Assembly (NCBI GenBank): GCA_937901145.1
Contig: CALCHE010000121.1
Coordinates: 1-48,487, forward strand
Reading direction: 5' to 3'
Length of the DNA stretch: 48,487 nt
Source: an uncultured Clostridia bacterium
GTDB taxonomy: Bacteria > Bacillota > Clostridia > Oscillospirales > Acutalibacteraceae
This document shows, piece by piece, positions 35,647 through 42,732 of this stretch (its first letter is position 1; the number at the start of each line of letters is the position of its first letter). The position numbers and the translations under genes are program-made. Under the pieces are notes generated by a model. That model saw only the letters and a list, made by a program, of their open reading frames with translations, ran no database searches and was not told the DNA's origin.

Positions 35647-36219
35647 TTAAAATATCATCGGTTCGATCTGTTTTCCGTCCAGAGCATAAAAGGCTGACTC
35701 GAGCACCCTTTCGAAATCGCAGACAATCGAATAAGGCTTATTAATAAAATCATCCTGTCTCATAGGAATAAAATAGTAATTTTTGTAATTGAGCAGTGCT
35801 CCGATATTCTTGGCCGAGGATGAAAGTGCGTCGTTAGTAGAAACGCCTATTAAAACAGGCTTCTGATTACGCAGATGTGATTTTACGGCAAGAGTAACTG
35901 GAGTGTCATATATTCCTGCAGCGAGCTTTGCCAATGTATTACCTGTACACGGAAGAACAATCATAAGATCTGTCAAATTCTTAGGACCGATGGGCTCGGC
36001 ATCCTCAAGTGTTCTGATCACCCTTTTTCCTGTCATCGCTTCTATGACATCGATAAAATCAGCTGCCTTACCGAAGCGCGTATCAATATTTGAAGCATTA
36101 AAGGACATTATAGGCAATATATCAATTCCTTCAGAGAGAATATATTCCATCTGTGTCAGAGTTCTGTCAAATGTACAGAAAGATCCGGTAAGAGCATACC
36201 CGAAGGTAAGTTTTTTCAT
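35647..36219 (-). CDS. dpaB: Dipicolinate synthase subunit B (SpoVFB/DpaB)
   Basis: Flavoprotein-like subunit of dipicolinate synthase, which oxidises dihydrodipicolinate to dipicolinic acid in the mother cell for spore-core loading. The 190 residues begin MKKLTFGYALTGSFCTFDRT, the typical DpaB N-terminus, and include PIGPKNLTDLMIVLPCTGNT and KPVLIGVSTNDALSSSAKNI. The frame has TTG (36222) then ATG (36219); the ATG follows GGGGGAG and overlaps the dpaA stop as TGATG, so translation is coupled. Presence of dpaAB indicates a spore-former. Confidence 0.95.
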   Translation of the reverse strand: MKKLTFGYALTGSFCTFDRTLTQMEYILSEGIDILPIMSFNASNIDTRFGKAADFIDVIEAMTGKRVIRTLEDAEPIGPKNLTDLMIVLPCTGNTLAKLAAGIYDTPVTLAVKSHLRNQKPVLIGVSTNDALSSSAKNIGALLNYKNYYFIPMRQDDFINKPYSIVCDFERVLESAFYALDGKQIEPMIF

Positions 36220-37058
36220 CAATCTCCCCCATTTCGTAAATTTATATGTTTAACAGTAATTTCTGCCAGCTTTTCAGCGGCTGAGTACGGAAGATATTTA
36301 CCCGGCAATGATCCGCCGAAGATATATTTATCTTCTCTGCCTTCAAAAAATTCTTTTCTTACACCGAAAGGTGCAGAAGCGAGCTCAAAGTATTTTCCTT
36401 TTAAATGCACTACATCTTCTAAACTAAATATATTTTCGGGAACTGTATTGAAAACGAAGTCAAAAAGATAAAGACAGGAACTTCTTTTTTCAAACTCAAT
36501 AATTTTACAGCCTGAGCACTCAGCCTGAGTCAGCTGAACTTTATTTCTTGCACACACATAAACATCACAGCCTGCCTTCAGCATCTCCTGAGCAGTAAAC
36601 CGAGCAACTTTTCCGAAGCCTGTTATCAGAGCTTTTTTTCCTTTTATGTCATACCCTGTGTTTTCGAGCAGTAATTTAACAGCACCGAGTCCTGTCAGAT
36701 AGGCGTTATAAATCTCAAGCTCCTCACATTCCGAATAGTCGAAATAACCTATTTTCTTCTCTGTAAGATAAACTTTTACAGCCTCCGTTATTCTTCCGCC
36801 AAAAATATAATTTGTGCTGTCCGCTCTGCTCAGAACGTCACTTATACAAAGCTTAAAAGTTTCATTCGAGGAATAGATATATTCTCTGTCTTTACTTATC
36901 GGAACAGGTAAAACAATTATGTCATTTTTAAATATACAGTTTTCTTTTAAAAATTCCTCTTCGGAATTTATATATCTGCACACAAAGCCTTGATTTGACA
37001 GAATATCAGAAAGCATCTTCTGACGCTTGTCACCGCCTATTATTACTATATTATTCAT
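36219..37058 (-). CDS. dpaA: Dipicolinate synthase subunit A (SpoVFA/DpaA)
   Basis: NAD(P)-binding subunit of dipicolinate synthase, 279 residues. The N-terminal Rossmann-like part starts MNNIVIIGGDKRQKMLSDIL, and the central dinucleotide-binding domain has KALITGFGKVARFTAQEMLK near residue 142. The pair dpaA-dpaB is alone here; in B. subtilis it is followed by asd, dapG and dapA. GGAGG precedes the ATG. Upstream at 37087-37113 lies a sigma-K-type promoter, in line with mother-cell expression. It is divergent from murC. Confidence 0.95.
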   Translation of the reverse strand: MNNIVIIGGDKRQKMLSDILSNQGFVCRYINSEEEFLKENCIFKNDIIVLPVPISKDREYIYSSNETFKLCISDVLSRADSTNYIFGGRITEAVKVYLTEKKIGYFDYSECEELEIYNAYLTGLGAVKLLLENTGYDIKGKKALITGFGKVARFTAQEMLKAGCDVYVCARNKVQLTQAECSGCKIIEFEKRSSCLYLFDFVFNTVPENIFSLEDVVHLKGKYFELASAPFGVRKEFFEGREDKYIFGGSLPGKYLPYSAAEKLAEITVKHINLRNGGD

Positions 37059-37086
37059 AAAAACCTCCGCTATATCTGATATACCC

Positions 37087-37113
37087 TATAATATGACGAA
37101 AATTTTTTAATGT
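37087..37113 (-). promoter_or_regulatory. Sigma-K-like promoter of dpaAB
   Basis: On the minus strand AC (37113-37112), 16 bases, then CATATTATA (37095-37087). This matches the sigma-K pattern AC-N16-CATA-N3-TA in both elements and spacing. It lies 28 bases upstream of the dpaA ATG. In B. subtilis the spoVF operon is in the sigma-K regulon, so position and type agree. In AT-rich DNA such short motifs also occur by chance. Confidence 0.6.
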
Positions 37114-37130
37114 TAATTTTCTTAAAAGTG

Positions 37131-37159
37131 TTTACTATTTTTCACTGATGCAATATAAT
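37131..37159 (+). promoter_or_regulatory. murC: Sigma-A-type promoter of murC
   Basis: TTTACT (37131-37136) and TATAAT (37154-37159) with a 17-base spacer, 32 bases upstream of the murC ATG. It is back to back with the dpaA promoter in the 133-base divergent gap. Confidence 0.7.
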
Positions 37160-37191
37160 ATATGGTGATATAATAATATGAGGTGCTTAAA

Positions 37192-38562
37192 ATGTACGAA
37201 ATAGATAAATTATTAGAAGAAGTAAAGAGAATACATTTCATAGGTATTGGTGGTTCAGGTATGTGCCCTATAGCTGAAATACTTCACAGCTGGGGGTATA
37301 CCATCACAGGCTCCGACAATAATACAGGCGATAATATTATCAAGCTCCGTTCAATGGGTATAGATGTAGTTTTAGGTCAGAAGGCCGAAAACATCGTCGG
37401 CGCAGAAATGATAATCTATACTGCCGCTATTCTCAAGGATAACCCCGAGCTTGTCGCTGCGAAAGAAAGCGGTATCCCCTGTTTCGAAAGAAGTAAAATT
37501 TTCGGTGCTCTTACCCGAAAATACAGTAACTGCATCAGCGTATGCGGTACTCACGGCAAAACTACCGTAACATCAATGCTCACACAGGTTCTTACTATGG
37601 CGGAAAAAGATCCTTCCGCACTCATCGGCGGCCGCCTCCCTCTAATCGACAGTCACGCCAGAGTCGGCAAAACTGAGACCTTCGTATGTGAGGCTTGTGA
37701 ATACTGTGACCATTATCACGACCTTTCACCTGACGTTGCAGTAATTCTTAACGTGGATGAGGACCATCTCGAATATTTCAAAAATCTTGATAACATTATA
37801 AAATCCTTTGAAAAATTTGCTACACTTACTTCGACGACTCTCATCTACAATAACAGTGACCCCGAAACCGTCAAGTCAGTAGAAAATGTAAACAGAAAAA
37901 AAATCACCTTCGGCAAAACAGATGAAAGCGACTATTATCCCGCAAACATCACCTATAACCGTGGCTCATTTGCCGAATTCGACGTGATGAGTAAAGGCAA
38001 AAAAATCGCACATCTCACTCTTAACATACCCGGTGAACACAATATTCTCAATTCTCTTGCCGCTTTTGCTGCCGCAATCAATGCAGGATGTACACCCGAA
38101 GAATGCGAAAAAGGTATTGCCGCTTTCTCAGGTGCCGGCAGACGTTTCGAAATTTTAGGCGAAATCGACGGTATCACCATCGCTGACGACTATGCACACC
38201 ATCCCAACGAGCTTAAGGTTACTCTTGAGGCCGTTATGAAAATGGGCTATAACACCGTATGGGCAGTTTTCCAGCCTTTCACATACTCGAGAACATCCAT
38301 TCTCTTTGATGATTTCGTCCGTGTGCTTCAGATACCCGACAAATGTGTTATGACAGAAATTATGGGTTCGAGAGAGGTAAACACCATCGGTATTTATACC
38401 AAAGATCTTGCAGATAAAATCCCCGGCAGTGTTTGGTTCAATACCTTTGAAGAGGTCTGTGATTATGTTTTAGCCAATGCAAAAAAAGGTGATATCATTA
38501 TTACTCTCGGCTGCGGTGACATTTATAAAGCCGCACAGATGATGGTAAAAAGACTCAGTTAA
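37192..38562 (+). CDS. murC: UDP-N-acetylmuramate--L-alanine ligase MurC
   Basis: ATP-dependent ligase adding L-Ala to UDP-MurNAc, the first step of stem-peptide assembly. The UDP-binding domain has RIHFIGIGGSGMCPIAEIL at the N-terminus. The central domain has the ATP motif SVCGTHGKTTVTSMLTQVL near residue 110, and the C-terminal domain has GAGRRFEILGEIDGITIADD near residue 315, followed by YAHHP. About 456 residues, normal. The frame opens at a GTG (37183), but the ATG at 37192 has AGGTG 7 bases upstream and gives the family N-terminus. It stands alone, away from other mur genes. Confidence 0.95.
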   Translation: MYEIDKLLEEVKRIHFIGIGGSGMCPIAEILHSWGYTITGSDNNTGDNIIKLRSMGIDVVLGQKAENIVGAEMIIYTAAILKDNPELVAAKESGIPCFERSKIFGALTRKYSNCISVCGTHGKTTVTSMLTQVLTMAEKDPSALIGGRLPLIDSHARVGKTETFVCEACEYCDHYHDLSPDVAVILNVDEDHLEYFKNLDNIIKSFEKFATLTSTTLIYNNSDPETVKSVENVNRKKITFGKTDESDYYPANITYNRGSFAEFDVMSKGKKIAHLTLNIPGEHNILNSLAAFAAAINAGCTPEECEKGIAAFSGAGRRFEILGEIDGITIADDYAHHPNELKVTLEAVMKMGYNTVWAVFQPFTYSRTSILFDDFVRVLQIPDKCVMTEIMGSREVNTIGIYTKDLADKIPGSVWFNTFEEVCDYVLANAKKGDIIITLGCGDIYKAAQMMVKRLS

Positions 38563-38621
38563 CATATTTTTCCATATATAATTCCGAGGACATCTCACAT
38601 AATATAATCAGCGGATAAGTC

Positions 38622-38673
38622 GATTGCGTTTGTGGCTTCTCCGTCGGTTGTGCGGAGAAAGTCCTGCGCAATC
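38622..38673 (+). ncRNA. Nested-stem RNA element between murC and the GntR gene
   Basis: GATTGCG (38622-38628) pairs perfectly with CGCAATC (38667-38673), and inside it TTCTCCG (38637-38643) pairs perfectly with CGGAGAA (38653-38659) with a 9-base loop. The two stems are joined by an asymmetric internal loop. A strong terminator follows at 38682-38723. It could be a small RNA of about 100 nt or a structured murC 3' UTR. A possible -10 (TATAAT at 38603-38608) lies upstream but lacks a clear -35. I do not recognise a known RNA family. Its position before the GntR promoter argues against it being a leader riboswitch for that operon. Confidence 0.4.
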
Positions 38674-38681
38674 ATAGATTC

Positions 38682-38723
38682 CCCCTTTGTTTCAGAAGAG
38701 ACAGAGGGGTTTTATTTTTTTTT
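38682..38723 (+). terminator. Rho-independent terminator after murC / the RNA element
   Basis: CCCCTTTGTTTC (38682-38693), loop AGAA and GAGACAGAGGGG (38698-38709) form a 12-bp stem with two G-U pairs, followed by TTTTATTTTTTTTT. This is one of the strongest terminators in the window and separates murC from the GntR operon. Confidence 0.95.
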
Positions 38724-38733
38724 ATAAAAAGTA

Positions 38734-38763
38734 TTGACAAACAAACTGTACTATGTATATAAT
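38734..38763 (+). promoter_or_regulatory. Sigma-A-type promoter of the GntR-ABC operon
   Basis: Perfect consensus hexamers TTGACA (38734-38739) and TATAAT (38758-38763) with an 18-base spacer. The -10 lies inside an inverted repeat at 38745-38768, and a perfect palindrome lies just downstream at 38777-38794, so this promoter is probably strong and repressed. Confidence 0.85.
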
Positions 38764-38768
38764 ACAGT
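38745..38768. promoter_or_regulatory. Operator candidate overlapping the -10 (inverted repeat)
   Basis: A 24-base inverted repeat with half-sites ACTGTA and TACAGT; 10 of 12 symmetric positions pair. It covers part of the spacer and the whole -10 element, where binding of a repressor would block RNA polymerase. The adjacent GntR/YtrA-type regulator is the natural ligand, as autoregulation is common in this family. Confidence 0.65.
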
Positions 38769-38776
38769 TGTAAACC

Positions 38777-38794
38777 GTATTAATCGATTAATAC
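38777..38794. promoter_or_regulatory. Perfect 18-bp palindrome downstream of the promoter
   Basis: GTATTAATC followed by GATTAATAC, a perfect 18-base palindrome, lying about 14 bases after the -10 in the 5' UTR of the GntR operon. It could be a second regulator site or an RNA hairpin in the leader. Its half-site differs from the ACTGTA repeat, so a different protein may bind. Confidence 0.5.
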
Positions 38795-38819
38795 ACTTTA
38801 ATAGAAGGTGGTGTTGCAT

Positions 38820-39197
38820 TTGGTTTCCTTCGATAAGCTTATTCTGGGAGACGGGCCTATTTATCAGCAGATAGTTCTGTACATAAAAAGAGAAATATCA
38901 TCAGGTAACATACACAGCGATGATGAAATGCCTTCACGCAGGATGCTGTCAGCTCTTTTAGGTGTAAACCCTAATACAATTCAGAAGGCATATAAAATCT
39001 TAGAGGATGAAGGAATTATCGAATCACATTCAGGTGCCAAAAGTCTCGTGGTACTGAATGAAACAATGAGAAAAGACATAAAAAAAGAGCTTATTGAAAC
39101 CGATGCTAAAAACGCTGTCAATGTTTTAAAGCATATGGGTATCAGCAAAAAAGAAGCAATAAATCTACTCGAAAAGTTTTGGGAGGAGGAAATTTGA
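38820..39197 (+). CDS. GntR-family regulator, YtrA subfamily
   Basis: Short (about 125 residues) winged-helix repressor typical of the YtrA subfamily, which has a small dimerisation tail instead of a ligand domain and usually controls an adjacent ABC transporter. GPIYQQIVLYIKREISSGNI opens the domain, and MPSRRMLSALLGVNPNTIQK is the recognition helix region. The frame is open from GTG 38808, but AAGGTGGTG lies 6 bases before the TTG at 38820, giving MVSFDKLILGDGPIY; I prefer this start. It ends 1 base before the next gene and lies under the promoter with two operator candidates. Confidence 0.9.
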   Translation: MVSFDKLILGDGPIYQQIVLYIKREISSGNIHSDDEMPSRRMLSALLGVNPNTIQKAYKILEDEGIIESHSGAKSLVVLNETMRKDIKKELIETDAKNAVNVLKHMGISKKEAINLLEKFWEEEI

Positions 39198-39198
39198 T

Positions 39199-39978
39199 AT
39201 GAGAAAATATTTATCTGTATTTTCACTTTTTATTAAAAGAAATCTCGGAAAATCACTGCTGTTGATTAGCGCTTTTTCTGCCGCAGAAGCTCTCTGTTTC
39301 ATACATACACTTAATTCAGATAAGGTACTGCAAAATGAATATTTGGCAGAAACAGGAAAGAGCTATCTTCTCGGCATCGAAAAAATAATCGAATCGACAG
39401 ATGTTCTTATATTACTTTTAGGTGCCGGTTTTATCGGTATAACTATCCTGCTTTGTCTGACAGGCTGCGAATTTTCAGTGAAGCAGGGCTACACACTTCG
39501 AAGGCTCGAAATAAAGGAAAAGAGCGTACTTCTCTGTCAGAGTCTCTACAATGCGACAGTTTACGGTATTTTCTTTATTTCACAGGCCTTACTCTACTAT
39601 GCTTTCTGTCTCGTTTATTTAAATTTCGCCACAGGAAATCCGAATATCTTCGACGGTTTTCTGACTAATCAAACGGTTTTCCTCGCATTTTACCGTAGTG
39701 ATATTTTGCATGCATTAATGCCTATGGAGGATATAGTAAAACATATCAGTAGTCTTATCATGATTTTCGCCCTCGGCTTTTCCACCGCTTCAGCCTCCTA
39801 TTTTATGAGAAGAAAAAAGCTGTTCATCGAAACCTTCATTCTTATCCCTGTAATTCTGATTAATTTTACAGGTAGCTGGACGGAGTTAACATACGATTTG
39901 ATAATCATAGGCGTCTGTCTGTTCATTACAGGCATTATCATCACAAGGCTTTCCGCGGAGGTGCAGGCTTATGACTGA
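39199..39978 (+). CDS. Polytopic membrane protein of the GntR-ABC operon (probable ABC permease subunit)
   Basis: A 259-residue membrane protein with about six hydrophobic segments (near residues 17-36, 68-88, 118-140, 185-205, 211-228 and 235-253). No recognised catalytic motif. Position between the regulator and the ATPase suggests it is one of two permease subunits of an ABC-2-like transporter. GGGAGGAGG precedes the ATG. It overlaps the next gene by 8 bases. The exact permease family cannot be assigned by eye. Confidence 0.75.
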   Translation: MRKYLSVFSLFIKRNLGKSLLLISAFSAAEALCFIHTLNSDKVLQNEYLAETGKSYLLGIEKIIESTDVLILLLGAGFIGITILLCLTGCEFSVKQGYTLRRLEIKEKSVLLCQSLYNATVYGIFFISQALLYYAFCLVYLNFATGNPNIFDGFLTNQTVFLAFYRSDILHALMPMEDIVKHISSLIMIFALGFSTASASYFMRRKKLFIETFILIPVILINFTGSWTELTYDLIIIGVCLFITGIIITRLSAEVQAYD

Positions 39979-40492
39979 TAAAATCAAAAAAATCATCCCT
40001 GTAGGAATCAATCCCCAGACCGAGAAATTAATACTGATCTCCTCATTTGCACTTTCAGTCTGCCGCGCCTTACTTTTTTACCTGAATTACCTTAACTCAT
40101 ATAACTATCTCTTTGAATTCAGGGACGGTCAGAGAATACTTAACGAAGCGAAAAGAATGCCTTATTTCTGCACCTTAACAGAAGGTTGTTTCGACGGCTT
40201 TGTGATATCACTTTTCATATTCATTTTTATGATTCTTATTCATTACGGCTATCATTATAAGGACAGTAAAAGCATTTATACAATGAAAAGATTACCTCAG
40301 AAAAGCGAGCTGCATATAAGATGTCTTACTGTTCCGTTAATAAGCATCATACTATGCATAACACTTTCTTTTATTCTGATTTTACTTTTTTATCACCATT
40401 ATATGACTATGACACCACCCGAATGCTTACATCCCGAGAACCAATGGACAATGTTCTGGGTTAATATGATTTACGGAGGAGACGCATTATGA
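39971..40492 (+). CDS. Second small membrane protein of the GntR-ABC operon
   Basis: A 173-residue protein with three to four predicted membrane segments (near residues 20-40, 78-95 and 120-142). A cytoplasmic loop has HYKDSKSIYTMKRLPQKSEL between two helices, a pattern I associate with small ABC-linked membrane proteins in Clostridia. It is too small for a full permease, so it probably pairs with the preceding protein. It overlaps both neighbours (8 bases upstream, ATGA downstream), showing tight translational coupling. Confidence 0.72.
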   Translation: MTDKIKKIIPVGINPQTEKLILISSFALSVCRALLFYLNYLNSYNYLFEFRDGQRILNEAKRMPYFCTLTEGCFDGFVISLFIFIFMILIHYGYHYKDSKSIYTMKRLPQKSELHIRCLTVPLISIILCITLSFILILLFYHHYMTMTPPECLHPENQWTMFWVNMIYGGDAL

Positions 40493-41223
40493 TAGAAATT
40501 AGAAATCTTACTAAAAAATATTCAGGCAAGACAGCTCTCGACGGAGTTGATCTCACCTTACCGCGAGGAGAAATCGTCGGTCTCTTCGGCGAAAACGGAG
40601 CAGGCAAAACCACACTTATGAAATCGATACTCGGATTTATAAAATACGACGGTCAGATAACTCTTGACGGTGAAAAAATCACCAATAAAAATATCGCTAA
40701 AATTTCCTTTGCCACAAGTGAACACTCTTTCTTCCCTGACCTAAACGCAAAGGGACATAAGGAATTTTATAAGGCTCACTTCCCCTCTTTCTCCGAAAAG
40801 AGATTTGATGCACTGATGGAGTTTTTCTCTCTGGATAAAAAGAAAAACATAAAAAGCTTTTCCACAGGACAGAAAAATCAGTTCGAAGTAATCCTCGCTC
40901 TTTCACAGGGTGCAGACTACATTCTTATGGACGAGCCCTTTGCCGGTAACGATATTTTTAATCGCGAAGATTTTTACAAGGTGCTTTTGGGTATTCTCGA
41001 ACCGAATGAAACTATTCTTCTATCCACTCATCTGATTGAAGAAGTTTCCGAGTTCATCGGAAGAGCTATACTCATCCACGACGGACACATCGTCGGAGAC
41101 AAGACAACCTCCGAGCTCGAAGACGAAGGCAGCAGCCTCATATCTTACATCAAGGAAACTTATAACTACAGAGGTGACAGAGTAGCACAGGCTCTCGATA
41201 AATTAAACAGCAAGGAGGAGTAA
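40489..41223 (+). CDS. ABC transporter ATP-binding protein
   Basis: A 244-residue ATPase subunit that powers the membrane proteins encoded just upstream. Walker A is GLFGENGAGKTTLMKSILGF near residue 33, the Q-loop lies in the ATSEHSFFPDL region, the signature is KSFSTGQKNQFEV (LSGGQ replaced by FSTGQ), and Walker B is YILMDEPFAGND with the catalytic Glu. The switch His is in LLSTHLIEEV. FSTG-type signatures are usual in YtrB/BcrA-like transporters linked to antibiotic or envelope-stress responses. Substrate unknown. Confidence 0.93.
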   Translation: MIEIRNLTKKYSGKTALDGVDLTLPRGEIVGLFGENGAGKTTLMKSILGFIKYDGQITLDGEKITNKNIAKISFATSEHSFFPDLNAKGHKEFYKAHFPSFSEKRFDALMEFFSLDKKKNIKSFSTGQKNQFEVILALSQGADYILMDEPFAGNDIFNREDFYKVLLGILEPNETILLSTHLIEEVSEFIGRAILIHDGHIVGDKTTSELEDEGSSLISYIKETYNYRGDRVAQALDKLNSKEE

Positions 41224-41225
41224 AT

Positions 41226-42686
41226 ATGCGTAAGACCTTAGCATTATTTCTTACCTTAGTCATTACATTACTTTCTCTGTATGTAGTAGCTTTTACCATC
41301 ATAAACAGTCAGAAGGATAATGTTATCGTAACAGAAGAATATATTTACGGCGACAAATCCTACGCTGAAAATGTTGATATTAAATTCAAGACTTTATATA
41401 AAGAGAATATTCAATGGGATATTGATTTTGATATTGCGAGTGGTAAAGCAAAAACCGATTTTTCTATACACAAAGACAGAATAGACAGAGAATATGAGAG
41501 CATTAACGAGCTTCGTATTTATACAAATCTCCATTACAGCACCTTCGGAAACGACATACCTATGAATAACGTGGGAATAGACAAAGCGTTCGAAGAACTG
41601 AGAAACGAAGCAATACCTTATGAAGAAGCTAAAAAAGTCATATATGTCTCTGATTACACAGACTATTATCCCGTAACCGTAGATGCATCCTTAGAAAATT
41701 TCTATCTGGACAGTTCTTTACATTCGCATCTGAGAGAAAACGAAACAGAACTGATAAAAGCAATAGAAAGCTTTTTCAAAATACCTGTGCTGAAGGATCA
41801 CAGAATTGAAATCAGACTTCAGATCGATGAAAACAGAAACATTACTCACACCGGAACAGCTACAGCTACCGAAGACGGAACTTACGAAGGATTTTCATTT
41901 TTTGCAAACAGCGTAGTAACAGACAAAGAATGCTTCATCTACTTCGACGACCGCTCTGACTACGGCGAAAGAGCTGATACAAGTGAAATCCCCGGCGGTT
42001 ACGGAATTTACCGTCTCCCCTACTCGTCTGCAGAAACCTACGTGACCTTTGACACAGAGAATCTGAAAAACATTTTCCCGCTCAAAGACGGTGAGAGTAT
42101 ATATCAGCTCGAATTAAGTGCCGACGGAAAAGACCTTTATATGATGTCAAAGAAAAATAATGTTATATATTTGACAGTAATCGATGCAGAAACATACGAA
42201 GAAAAATCAAAGATTATTATTTCCGATGAAAAAGATCAAAGCTCAAACATTGAATATATCGGTGAAGATTTCATAGTAATAATTCATTACAGCCCTGATA
42301 GTGAATCATCTGAAATTTCGGTTTATACAACTGATGTAAAAGATGCCTTCGAAGAAAAGTTCACGGTAGACCAGTATATTTACGACGACAAATCTACAAT
42401 AACCGATGAGGGCTTGGTTTATTATGCCGGTGGTGATTTCTACCTTTGGGGAAATCAGATAGATGTAAAGTGGGACGGAGAAAAACTTTATGTTACCAAT
42501 TCCACCGGAGATAACTCCCATGTAATCACAGAAGGTAATTTTACACTAAGTGTATACGACAAGAACGGCCTTCAGTTCTGCGGAAACTATACCACAAGTC
42601 TCAACACAGGCTATGACGGTTATCAGGCAAGCGGATATTATGTTAACCTCAGCCAGTACGACCTGATAAAAATTAAACTTTCATAA
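41226..42686 (+). CDS. Large exported protein of the GntR-ABC operon, function unknown
   Basis: A 486-residue protein with an N-terminal signal or anchor segment (about residues 5-27, LALFLTLVITLLSLYVVAFT) and an otherwise hydrophilic, acidic outer part. Residues from about 270 to the end are rich in short beta strands with Asp/Gly turns (YQLELSADGKDLYMMSKKNN), suggesting a beta-propeller-like fold; this is inferred. No lipobox, catalytic motif or known domain is visible. It begins 2 bases after the ATPase stop with AAGGAGGAG upstream and is the last gene before the terminator at 42692-42724. It may be a sensor or accessory part of the transporter. Confidence 0.75.
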   Translation: MRKTLALFLTLVITLLSLYVVAFTIINSQKDNVIVTEEYIYGDKSYAENVDIKFKTLYKENIQWDIDFDIASGKAKTDFSIHKDRIDREYESINELRIYTNLHYSTFGNDIPMNNVGIDKAFEELRNEAIPYEEAKKVIYVSDYTDYYPVTVDASLENFYLDSSLHSHLRENETELIKAIESFFKIPVLKDHRIEIRLQIDENRNITHTGTATATEDGTYEGFSFFANSVVTDKECFIYFDDRSDYGERADTSEIPGGYGIYRLPYSSAETYVTFDTENLKNIFPLKDGESIYQLELSADGKDLYMMSKKNNVIYLTVIDAETYEEKSKIIISDEKDQSSNIEYIGEDFIVIIHYSPDSESSEISVYTTDVKDAFEEKFTVDQYIYDDKSTITDEGLVYYAGGDFYLWGNQIDVKWDGEKLYVTNSTGDNSHVITEGNFTLSVYDKNGLQFCGNYTTSLNTGYDGYQASGYYVNLSQYDLIKIKLS

Positions 42687-42691
42687 TAAAG

Positions 42692-42724
42692 AATACCGAC
42701 AGCACTCTAAACGCTGTCGGTATT
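42692..42724. terminator. Bidirectional terminator between the ABC operon and parC
   Basis: AATACCGACAGC (42692-42703), a 9-base loop and GCTGTCGGTATT (42713-42724) make a perfect 12-bp stem between convergent genes. The plus-strand side is followed by TTGTTT, the minus-strand side by CTTTATTATG; the plus direction looks stronger. Confidence 0.9.
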
Positions 42725-42732
42725 TTGTTTAA

